Shown here piece after piece: positions 53,144 to 63,581 of a stretch of DNA of 64,000 bases. The stretch is from Sepiola atlantica (taxonomy: Eukaryota; Mollusca; Cephalopoda; Sepiida; Sepiolidae): assembly GCA_963556195.1 (NCBI GenBank), contig CAUVYP010000593.1, positions 124,001 to 188,000 on the forward strand, given 5' to 3'. Position numbers and translations under genes: made by a program. Each line of letters starts with the position of its first letter. Within the stretch, counting starts at the first letter, position 1. The notes below the pieces were generated by a model that was not told the DNA's origin, searched no databases, and saw nothing but the letters and a program-made list of their open reading frames with translations.

Positions 53144-55585
53144 AAATACGCAAGACATCAACAAAATTTAGCGCGTTTTAAAGTTGATATCGCTTTTGTT
53201 TATAACTTCCACATTTATTCGAATTGTGCAACAAAACTTTGCAGACAGTCTTGAATAGGCCTTTTCTACTGAAGTACCAAGTTTCAGAAGTGCAGCTCTT
53301 GTACTGCCGGAGATATGTCGATACAAACTGAATACGCAAAACATCAACAAAATTTAGCGCGTTTTAAAGTTGATATCGCTTTTGTTTATAACTTCCACAT
53401 TTATTCGAATTGTGCAACGAAACTTTGCAGAGAGTCGCGGGGACACCTTTTCTACTGAAGTAACCAGTTTCAGAAGTGCAGCTCTTGTACTGCCGGAGAT
53501 ATGTCGATACAAACTGAATACGCAAGACATCAACAAAATTTAGCGCGTTTTAAAGTTGATAGCGCTTTTGTTTATAACTTCCACATTTATTCGAATTGTG
53601 CAACGAAACTTTGCCGACAGTCTTGAATAGGCCTTTTCTACTGAAGTACCAAGTTTCAGAAGTGCAGCTCTTGTACTGCCGGAGATATGTCGATACAAAC
53701 TGAATACGCAAAACATCAACAAAATTTAGCGCGTTTTAAAGTTGATATCGCTTTTGTTTATAACTTCTACATTTATTCAAATTGTGCTACGAAACTTTGC
53801 AGAGAGTCGCGGACACACGTTTTCTACTGAAGTACCAAGGTTCAGAAGTGCAGCTCTTGTACTGCCGGAGATATGTCGATACAAACTGAATACGCAAAAC
53901 ATCAACAAAATTTAGCGCGTTTTAAAGTTGATATCGCTTTTGTTTATAACTTCCACATTTATTCGAATTGTGCAATGAAACTTTGCAGATCGTCTCGAAT
54001 AGGCTTTTTCTACTGAAGTACCAAGTTTCAGAAGTGCAGCTCTTGTACTGCCGGAGATATGTCGATACAAACTGAATACGCAAAACATCAACAAAATTTA
54101 GCGCGTTTTAAAGTTGATATCGCTTTTGTTTATAACTTCCACATTTATTCGAATTGTGCAACAAAACTTTGCAGGCAGTCGCGGAGACACGTTTTCTACT
54201 GAAGTACCAAGTTTCAGAAGTGCAGCTCTTGTACTGCCGGAGATATGTCGATACAAACTGAATACGCAAAACATCAACAAAATTTAGCGCGTTTCAAAGT
54301 TGATATCGCTTTTGTTTATAACTTCCACATTTATTCGAATTGTGCAACGAAACTTTGCTGACAGTCTTGAATAGGCCTTTTCTACTGAAGTACCAAGTTT
54401 CGGAAGTGCAGCTCTTGTACTGCCGGAGATATGTCGATACAAACTGAATACGCAAAACATCAACAAAATTTAGCGCGTTTTAAAGTTGATATCGCTTTTG
54501 TTTATAACTTCCACATTTATTCGAATTGTGCAACGAAACTTTGCAGAGAGTCGCGGAGACACGTTTTCTACTGAAGTACCAAGTTTCAAAAGTGCAGCTC
54601 TTGTACTGCCGGAGATATGTCGATACAAACTGAATACGCTAAACATCAACAAAATTTAGCGCGTTTGAAAGTTGATATCGCTTTTGTTTATAACTTCCAC
54701 ATTTATTCGAATTGTGCAACGAAACTTTGTAGACAGTCTTGAATAGGCCTTTTCTACTGAACTACTAAGTTTCAGAAGTGCAGCTCTTGTACTGCCGGAG
54801 ATATGTCGATACAAACTGAATACGCAAAACATCAACAAAATTTAGCGCGTTTTAAAGTTGATATCGCTTTTGTTTATAACTTCCACATTTATTCGAATTG
54901 TGCAACGAAACTTTGCCGACAGTCTCGAATAGGCCTTTTCTACTGAAGTACCAAGTTTCAGAAGTGCAGCTCTTGTACTGCCGGAGATATGTCGATACAA
55001 ACTGAATACGCTAAACATCAACAAAATTTAGCGCGTTTGAAAGTTGATATCGCTTTTGTTTATAACTTCCACATTTATTCGAATTGTGCAACGAAACTTT
55101 GTAGACAGTCTTGAATAGGCCTTTTCTACTGAAGTACTAAGTTTCAGAAGTGCAGCTCTTGTACTGCCGGAGATATGTCGATACAAACTGAATACGCAAA
55201 ACATCAACAAAATTTAGCGCGTTTTAAAGTTGATATCGCTTTTGTTTATAACTTCCACATTTATTCGAATTGTGCAACGAAACTTTGCCGACAGTCTCGA
55301 ATAGGCCTTTTCTACTGAAGTACCAAGTTTCAGAAGTGCAGCTCTTGTACTGCCGGAGATATGTCGATACAAACTGAATACGCAAAACATCAACAAAATT
55401 TAGCGCGTTTTAAAGTTGATATCGCTTTTGTTTATAACTTCCACATTTATTCGAATTGTGCAACGAAACTTTGCAGAGAGTCGCAGGGACACGTTTTCTA
55501 CTGAAGTACCAAGTTTCAGAAGTGCAGCTCTTGTACTGCCGGAGATATGTCGATACAAACTGAATACGCAAAACATCAACAAAAT
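53144..55585. repeat. Remaining tail of superblock B
   Basis: Continues the A-tail order. Matches are CAACAAAACTTTGCAGACAGTC (split at 53230) with 21179, a fused unit at 53354, GATAGCGC (53567) with 21753, TTCTACATT with GTGCTACG (53765) with 21923, AGATCGTCT (53987) with 22109, CAACAAAACTTTGCAGG (54160) with 22295, GCGTTTCAAAG (54291) with 22481, and GCGTTTGAAAG units (54661, 55033) with 22853 and 23039. An A unit with CGCTAAAC (54842) is additional here. Confidence 0.82.
53354..53539. repeat. Fused B/A junction monomer
   Basis: The left half has GAGAGTCGCGGGGACAC, as in the B unit at 21365. The right end has CAAGACATC, as in the next A unit at 21551. One full unit is therefore missing relative to superblock A. 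Two odd changes lie at the switch, GACACCTTTTC (53443-53453) and GTAACCAG (53460-53467); they are seen in no other unit I read. Confidence 0.78.
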
Positions 55586-55771
55586 TAGGCGCGTTTTAAA
55601 GTTGATATCGCTTTTGTTTATAACTTCCACATTTATTCGAATTGTGCAACGAAACTTTGCAGACAGTCGCGGATAGGCCTTTTCTACTGAGGTACCAAGT
55701 TTCAGAAGTGCAGCTCTTGTACTGCCGGAGATATGTCGATACAAACTGAATACGCAAAACATCAACAAAAT
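55586..55771. repeat. Hybrid (class H) monomer at the end of superblock B
   Basis: The class window reads GCAGACAGTCGCGG followed by ATAGGCC, so its left part is class B and its right part class A, followed by CTGAGGTACC. The preceding junction AAAATTAGGCGCG matches 23596 in superblock A, where the unit is ordinary A (GCCGACAGTCTTG). Homology to superblock A ends here and the class G domain begins, so this unit is the breakpoint. Confidence 0.82.
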
Positions 55772-55957
55772 TTAGCGCGTTTTAAAGTTGATATCGCTTT
55801 TGTTTATAACTTCCACATTTATTCGAATTGTGCAACGAAACTTTGCAGACAGTCGCGGAGACACATGTACTACTGAAGTACCAAGTTTCAGAAGTGCAGC
55901 TCTTGTACTGCCGGAGATATGTCGATACAAACTGAATACGCAAAACATCAACAAAAT

Positions 55958-56327
55958 TTAGCGCGTTTTAAAGTTGATATCGCTTTTGTTTAACCCTCCA
56001 CATTTATTCGAATTGTGCAACGAAACTTTGTAGACAGTCGCGGATAGGCCTTTTCTACTGAGGTACCAAGTTTCAGAAGTGCAGCTCTTGTACTGCCGGA
56101 GATATGTCGATACAAACTGAATACGCAAAACATCAACAAAATTTAGCGCGTTTTAAAGTTGATATCGCTTTTGTTTAACCCTCCACATTTATTCGAATTG
56201 TGCAACGAAACTTTGTAGACAGTCGCGGATAGGCCTTTTCTACTGAGGTACCAAGTTTCAGAAGTGCAGCTGTTGTACTGCCGGAGATATGTCGATACAA
56301 ACTGAATACGCAAAACATCAACAAAAT
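55958..56327. repeat. Two 185-bp hybrid monomers with TTTAACCCTCCAC
   Basis: Two adjacent units replace GTTTATAACTTCC with GTTTAACCCTCC (one base shorter), have TTTGTAGACAG, and carry the hybrid window GCGGATAGGCC. The only difference I found between them is CAGCTCTTG versus CAGCTGTTG near 56271. A third unit with AACCCTCC sits at 60606-60791, also with an extra T (TTTCTTACTG) that restores 186 bp. Confidence 0.88.
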
Positions 56328-58373
56328 TTAGCGCGTTTTAAAGTTGATATCGCTTTTGTTTATAACTTCCACATTTATTCGAATTGTGCAACGAAACTTT
56401 GCAGACAGTCGCGGAGACACATGTTCTACTGAAGTACCAAGTTTCAGAAGTGCAGCTCTTGTACTGCCGGAGATATGTCGATACAAACCGAATACGCAAA
56501 ACATCAACAAAGTTTAGCGCGTTTTAAAGTTGATATCGCTTTTGTTTATAACTTCCACATTTATTCGAATTGTGCAACGAAACTTTGCACAGATTAGCGG
56601 AGTCACATGTTCTACGGAAGTACCAAGTTTCAGAAGTGCAGCTCTTGTACTGCCGGAGATATGTCGATACAAACTGAATACGCAAACTATCAACAAAATT
56701 TAGTGCGATTTAAAGTTGATATCGCTTTTGTTTATAACTTCACTATTCTTTAGAATTGTGCAACGAAACTTTGCAGAGATAAGCGGAGTCACATGCTCTA
56801 CGGAAGTACCAAGTTTCAGAAGTGCAGCTCTTGTACTGCCGGAGATATGTCGATACAAACTGAATACGCAAAACATCAACAAAATTTAGCGCGTTTTAAA
56901 GTTGATATCGCTTTTGTTTATAACTTCCACATTTATTCGAATTGTGCAACGAAACTTTGCACAGATTAGCGGAGTCACATTTTCTACTGAAGTACCAAGT
57001 TTCAGAAGTGCAGCTCTTGTACTGACGGAGATATGTCGATACAAACTGAATACGTAAAACATCAACAAAATTTAGCGCGTTTTAAAGTTGATATCGCTTT
57101 TGTTTATAACTTCCACATTTATTCGAATTGTGCAACGAAACTTTGCACAGATTAGCGGAGTCACATGTTCTACTGAAGTACCAAGTTTCAGAAGTGCAGC
57201 TCTTGTACTGCCGGAGATATGTCGATACAAACTGAATACGCAAAACATCAACAAAATTTAGCGCGTTTTAAAGTTGATATCGCTTTTGTTTATAACTTCC
57301 ACATTTATTCGAACTGTGCAACGAAACTTTGCAGACCGTCGCGGAGACTCACGTTCTACTGAAGTACCAAGTTTCAGAAGTGCAGCTCTTGTACTGCCGG
57401 AGATATGTCGATACAAACTGAATACGCAAAACATCAACAAAATTTAGCGCGTTTTAAAGTTGATATCGCTTTTGTTTATAACTTCCACATTTATTCGAAT
57501 TGTGCAACGAAACTTTGCACAGATTAGCGGAGTCACATTTTCTACTGAAGTACCAAGTTTCAGAAGTGCAGCTCTTGTACTGCCGGAGATATGTCGATAC
57601 AAACTGAATACGCAAAACATCAACAAAATTTAGCGCGTTTTAAAGTTGATATCGCTTTTGTTTATAACTTCCACATTTATTCGAATTGTGCAACGAAGCT
57701 TTGCACAGATTAGCGGAGTCACATGTTCTACTGAAGTACCAAGTTTCAGAAGTGCAGCTCTTGTACTGCCGGAGATATGTCGATACAAACTGAATACGCA
57801 AAACATCAACAAAATTTAGCGCGTTTTAAAGTTGATATCGCTTTTGTTTATAACTTCCACATTTATTCGAATTGTGCAACGAAACTTTGCAGACCGTCGC
57901 GGAGACTCACGTTCTACTGAAGTACCAAGTTTCAGAAGTGCAGCTCTTGTACTGCCGGAGATATGTCGATACAAACTGAATACGCAAAACATCAACAAAA
58001 TTTAGCGCGTTTTAAAGTTGATATCGCTTTTGTTTATAACTTCCACATTTATTCGAATTGTGCAACGAAACTTTGCACAGATTAGCGGAGTCACATTTTC
58101 TACTGAAGTACCCAGTTTCAGAAGTGCAGCTCTTGTACTGCCGGAGATATGTCGATACAAACTGAATACGCAAAACATCAACAAAATTTAGCGCGTTTTA
58201 AAGTTGATATCGCTTTTGTTTATAACTTCCACATTTATTCGAATTGTGCAACGAAACTTTGTAGACAGTCGCGGATAGGCCTTTTCTACTGAGGTACCAA
58301 GTTTCAGAAGTGCAGCTCTTGTACTGCCGGAGATATGTCGATACAAACTGAATACGCAAAACATCAACAAAAT
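56328..58373. repeat. Class G domain higher-order repeat, copy 1 (11 monomers)
   Basis: Opens with a B-like unit ending in AAACCGAATACG, then a G unit ending in CAAACTATC, an L unit (CACTATTCTTTAGAATTG), a G unit ending in ATACGTAAAAC, a G unit and a P unit (CCGTCGCGGAGACTCACG). It then continues G, G, P, G and a hybrid H unit (58188). The opening six-unit series is repeated at 58374 and 60792. Total 2,046 bp, exactly 11 x 186. Confidence 0.88.
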
Positions 58374-60791
58374 TTAGCGCGTTTTAAAGTTGATATCGCT
58401 TTTGTTTATAACTTCCACATTTATTCGAATTGTGCAACGAAACTTTGCAGACAGTCGCGGAGACACATGTTCTACTGAAGTACCAAGTTTCAGAAGTGCA
58501 GCTCTTGTACTGCCGGAGATATGTCGATACAAACCGAATACGCAAAACATCAACAAAATTTAGCGCGTTTTAAAGTTGATATCGCTTTTGTTTATAACTT
58601 CCACATTTATTCGAATTGTGCAACGAAACTTTGCACAGATCAGCGGAGTCACATGTTCTACGGAAGTACCAAGTTTCAGAAGTGCAGCTCTTGTACTGCC
58701 GGAGATATGTCGATACAAACTGAATACGCAAACTATCAACAAAATTTAGTGCGATTTAAAGTTGATATCGCTTTTGTTTATAACTTCACTATTCTTTAGA
58801 ATTGTGCAACGAAACTTTGCAGAGATAAGCGGAGTCACATGCTCTACTGAAGTACCAAGTTTCAGAAGTGCAGCTCTTGTACTGCCGGAGATATGTCGAT
58901 ACAAACTGAACACGCAAAACATCAACAAAATTTAGCGCGTTTTAAAGTTGATATCGCTTTTGTTTATAACTTCCACATTTATTCGAATTGTGCAACGAAA
59001 CTTTGCACAGATTAGCGGAGTCACATTTTCTACTGAAGTACCAAGTTTCAGAAGTGCAGCTCTTGTACTGCCGGAGATATGTCGATACAAACTGAATACG
59101 TAAAACATCAACAAAATTTAGCGCGTTTTAAAGTTGATATCGCTTTTGTTTATAACTTCCACATTTATTCGAATTGTGCAACGAAACTTTGCACAGATTA
59201 GCGGAGTCACATGTTCTACTGAAGTACCAAGTGTCAGAAGTGCAGCTCTTGTACTGCCGGAGATATGTCGATACAAACTGAATACGCAAAACATCAACAA
59301 AATTTAGCGCGTTTTAAAGTTGATATCGCTTTTGTTTATAACTTCCACATTTATTCGAATTGTGCAACGAAACTTTGCAGACCGTCGCGGAGACTCACGT
59401 TCTACTGAAGTACCAAGTTTCAGAAGTGCAGCTCTTGTACTGCCGGAGATATGTCGATACAAACTGAATACGCAAAACATCAACAAAATTTAGCGCGTTT
59501 TAAAGTTGATATCGCTTTTGTTTATAACTTCCACATTTATTCGAATTGTGCAACGAAACTTTGCACAGGTTAGCGGAGTCACATGTTCTACGGAAGTACC
59601 AAGTTTCAGAAGTGCAGCTCTTGTACTGCCGGAGATATGTCGATACAAACTGAATACGCAAAACATCAACAAAATTTAGCGCGTTTTAAAGTTGATATCG
59701 CTTTTGTTTATAACTTCCACATTTATTCGAATTGTGCAACGAAACTTTGCACAGATTAGCGGAGTCACATGTTCTACTGAAGTACCAAGTTTCAGAAGTG
59801 CAGCTCTTGTACTGCCGGAGATATGTCGATACAAACTGAATACGCAAACTATCAACAAAATTTACTGCGATTTAAAGTTGATATCGCTTTTGTTTATAAC
59901 TTCACCATTCTTTAGAATTGTGCAACGAAACTTTGCAGAGATAAGCGGAGTCACATGCTCTACTGAAGTACCAAGTTTCAGAATTGCAGCTCTTTTACTG
60001 CCGGAGATATGTCGATACAAACTGAATACGCAAAACATCGACAAATTTTAGCGCGTTTTAAAGTTGATATCGCTTTTGTTTATAACTTCCACATTTATTC
60101 GAATTGTGCAACGAAACTTTGCACAGATTAGCGGAGTCACATGTTCTACTGAAGTACCAAGTTTCAGAAGTGCAGCTCTTGTACTGCCGGAGATATGTCG
60201 ATACAAACTGAATACGCAAAACATCAACAAAATTTAGCGCGTTTTAAAGTTGATATCGCTTTTGTTTATAACTTCCACATTTATTCGAATTGTGCAACGA
60301 AACTTTGCAGACTGTCGCGGAGACACACGTTCTACTGAAGTACCAAGTTTCAGAAGTGCAGCTCTTGTACTGCCGGAGATATGTCGATACAAACTGAATA
60401 CGCAAAACATCAACAAAATTTAGCGCGTTTTAAAGTTGATATCGCTTTTGTTTATAACTTCCACATTTATTCGAATTGTGCAACGAAACTTTGCACAGAT
60501 TAGCGGAGTCACATGTTCTACTGAAGTACCAAGTTTCAGAAGTGCAGCTCTTGTACTGCCGGAGATATGTCGATACAAACTGAATACGCAAAACATCAAC
60601 AAAATTTAGCGCGTTTTAAAGTTGATATCGCTTTTGTTTAACCCTCCACATTTATTCGAATTGTGCAACGAAACTTTGTAGACAGTCGCGGATAGGCCTT
60701 TTCTTACTGAGGTACCAAGTTTCAGAAGTGCAGCTCTTGTACTGCCGGAGATATGTCGATACAAACTGAATACGCAAAACATCAACAAAAT
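58374..60791. repeat. Class G domain higher-order repeat, copy 2 (13 monomers)
   Basis: Same six-unit opening as copy 1. It continues with a G unit with CAGGTTAGCGG (59490), a G unit ending in CAAACTATC (59676), an L unit with CACCATTC (59862), G, P-like (CTGTCGCGGAGACACACG, 60234), G, and a hybrid unit with AACCCTCC (60606). Net length is 2,418 bp, 13 x 186. Confidence 0.88.
58749..58934. repeat. Reference class L monomer
   Basis: The most divergent unit type in the window. It begins GTGCGATTTAAAG instead of GCGCGTTTTAAAG, replaces the constant CCACATTTATTCGAATTG with CACTATTCTTTAGAATTG, and has GCAGAGATAAGCGGAGTCAC with ATGCTCTAC. The TTCGAA site is lost. Other L units are at about 56703, 59865, 61167, 62097, 62841 and 63957 (partial). 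All lie in the right-hand domain. Confidence 0.85.
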
Positions 60792-63581
60792 TTAGCGCGT
60801 TTTAAAGTTGATATCGCTTTTGTTTATAACTTCCACATTTATTCGAATTGTGCAACGAAACTTTGCAGACAGTCGCGGAGACACATGTTCTACTGAAGTA
60901 CCAAGTTTCAGAAGTGCAGCTCTTGTACTGCCGGAGATATGTCGATACAAACCGAATACGCAAAACATCAACAAAATTTAGCGCGTTTTAAAGTTGATAT
61001 CGCTTTTGTTTATAACTTCCACATTTATTCGAATTGTGCAACGAAACTTTGCACAGATTAGCGGAGTCACATGTTCTACGGAAGTACCAAGTTTCAGAAG
61101 TGCAGCTCTTGTACTGCCGGAGATATGTCGATACAAACTGAATACGCAAACTATCAACAAAATTTAGTGCGATTTAAAGTTGATATCGCTTTTGTTTATA
61201 ACTTCACTATTCTTTAGAATTGTGCAACGAAACTTTGCAGAGATAAGCGGAGTCACATGCTCTACTGAAGTACCAAGTTTCAGAAGTGCAGCTCTTGTAC
61301 TGCCGGAGATATGTCGATACAAACTGAATACGCAAAACATCAACAAAATTTAGCGCGTTTTAAAGTTGATATCGCTTTTGTTTATAACTTCCACATTTAT
61401 TCGAATTGTGCAACGAAACTTTGCACAGATTAGCGGAGTCACATTTTCTACTGAAGTACCAAGTTTCAGAAGTGCAGCTCTTGTACTGCCGGAGATATGT
61501 CGATACAAACTGAATACGTAAAACATCAACAAAATTTAGCGCGTTTTAAAGTTGATATCGCTTTTGTTTATAACTTCCACATTTATTCGAATTGTGCAAC
61601 GAAACTTTGCACAGATTAGCGGAGTCACATGTTCTACTGAAGTACCAAGTTTCAGAAGTGCAGCTCTTGTACTGCCGGAGATATGTCGATACAAACTGAA
61701 TACGCAAAACATCAACAAAATTTAGCGCGTTTTAAAGTTGATATCGCTTTTGTTTATAACTTCCACATTTATTCGAATTGTGCAACGAAACTTTGCAGAC
61801 CGTCGCGGAGACTCACGTTCTACTGAAGTACCAAGTTTCAGAAGTGCAGCTCTTGTACTGCCGGAGATATGTCGATACAAACTGAATACGCAAAACATCA
61901 ACAAAATTTAGCGCGTTTTAAAGTTGATATCGCTTTTGTTTATAACTTCCACATTTATTCGAATTGTGCAACGAAACTTTGCACAGATTAGCGGAGTCAC
62001 ATGTTCTACTGAAGTACCAAGTTTCAGAAGTGCAACTCTTGTACTGCCGGAGATATGTCGATACAAACTGAATACGCAAAACATCAACAAAATTTAGTGC
62101 GATTTAAAGTTGATATCGCTTTTGTTTATAACTTCACCATTCTTTAGAATTGTGCAACGAAACTGTGCAGAGATAAGCGGAGTCACATGCTCTACTGAAG
62201 TACCAAGTTTCAGAAGTGCAGCTCTTGTACTGCCGGAGATATGTCGATACAAACTGAATACGCAAAACATCAACAAAATTTAGCGCGTTTTAAAGTTGAT
62301 ATCGCTTTTGTTTATAACTTCCACATTTATTCGAATTGTGCAACGAAACTTTGCAGACCGTCGCGGAGACTCACGTTCTACTGAAGTACCAAGTTTCAGA
62401 AGTGCAGCTCTTGTACTGCCGGAGATATGTCGATACAAACTGAATACGCAAAACATCAACAAAATTTAGCGCGTTTTAAAGTTGATATCGCTTTTGTTTA
62501 TAACTTCCACATTTATTCGAATTGTGCAACGAAACTTTGCACAGGTTAGCGGAGTCACATGTTCTACGGAAGTACCAAGTTTCAGAAGTGCAGCTCTTGT
62601 ACTGCCGGAGATATGTCGATACAAACTGAATACGCAAAACATCAACAAAATTTAGCGCGTTTTAAAGTTGATATCGCTTTTGTTTATAACTTCCACATTT
62701 ATTCGAATTGTGCAACGAAACTTTGCACAGATTAGCGGAGTCACATGTTCTACTGAAGTACCAAGTTTCAGAAGTGCAGCTCTTGTACTGCCGGAGATAT
62801 GTCGATACAAACTGAATACGCAAACTATCAACAAAATTTACTGCGATTTAAAGTTGATATCGCTTTTGTTTATAACTTCACCATTCTTTAGAATTGTGCA
62901 ACGAAACTTTGCAGAGATAAGCGGAGTCACATGCTCTACTGAAGTACCAAGTTTCAGAATTGCAGCTCATATACTGCCGGAGATATGTCGATACAAACTG
63001 AATACGCAAAACATCGACAAAATTTAGCGCGTTTTAAAGTTGATATCGCTTTTGTTTATAACTTCCACATTTATTCGAATTGTGCAACGAAACTTTGCAC
63101 AGATTAGCGGAGTCACATGTTCTACTGAAGTACCAAGTTTCAGAAGTGCAGCTCTTGTACTGCCGGAGATATGTCGATACAAACTGAATACGCAAAACAT
63201 CAACAAAATTTAGCGCGTTTTAAAGTTGATATCGCTTTTGTTTATAACTTCCACATTTATTCGAATTGTGCAACGAAACTTTGCAGACCGTCGCGGAGAC
63301 ACACGTTCTACTGAAGTACTAAGTTTCAGAAGTGCAGCTCTTGTACTGCCGGAGATATGTCGATACAAACTGAATACGCAAAACATCAACAAAATTTAGC
63401 GCGTTTTAAAGTTGATATCGCTTTTGTTTATAACTTCCACATTTATTCGAATTGTGCAACGAAACTTTGCACAGATTAGCGGAGTCACATTTTCTACTGA
63501 AGTACCCAGTTTCAGAAGTGCAGCTCTTGTACTGCCGGAGATATGTCGATACAAACTGAATACGCAAAACATCAACAAAAT
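60792..63581. repeat. Class G domain higher-order repeat, copy 3 (15 monomers)
   Basis: Same six-unit opening, then G, L (62094, with AACTGTGCAGAG), P, G with CAGGTTAGCGG (62466), G ending in CAAACTATC (62652), L (62838, with GCTCATATACTG), G, P-like (63210) and G (63396). Length 2,790 bp, 15 x 186. It contains a second G-L-type block compared with copy 2 and lacks the terminal hybrid unit. Confidence 0.87.

Noticed and set aside
55982..56190. Telomere-like TTTAACCCTCC in hybrid monomers as an interstitial telomeric repeat
   Set aside because: It is a single AACCCT per unit, created by a few substitutions and a one-base deletion of TTTATAACTTCC. There is no tandem telomeric motif.
1666..63027. 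Plus-strand frames of 60 to 119 codons (for example 16917-17276, 59692-60051, 62668-63027)
   Set aside because: They are shadows of the same repeat in other frames and arise where a TTTAG junction happens to be mutated. No ribosome-binding, splice or initiation context supports them.
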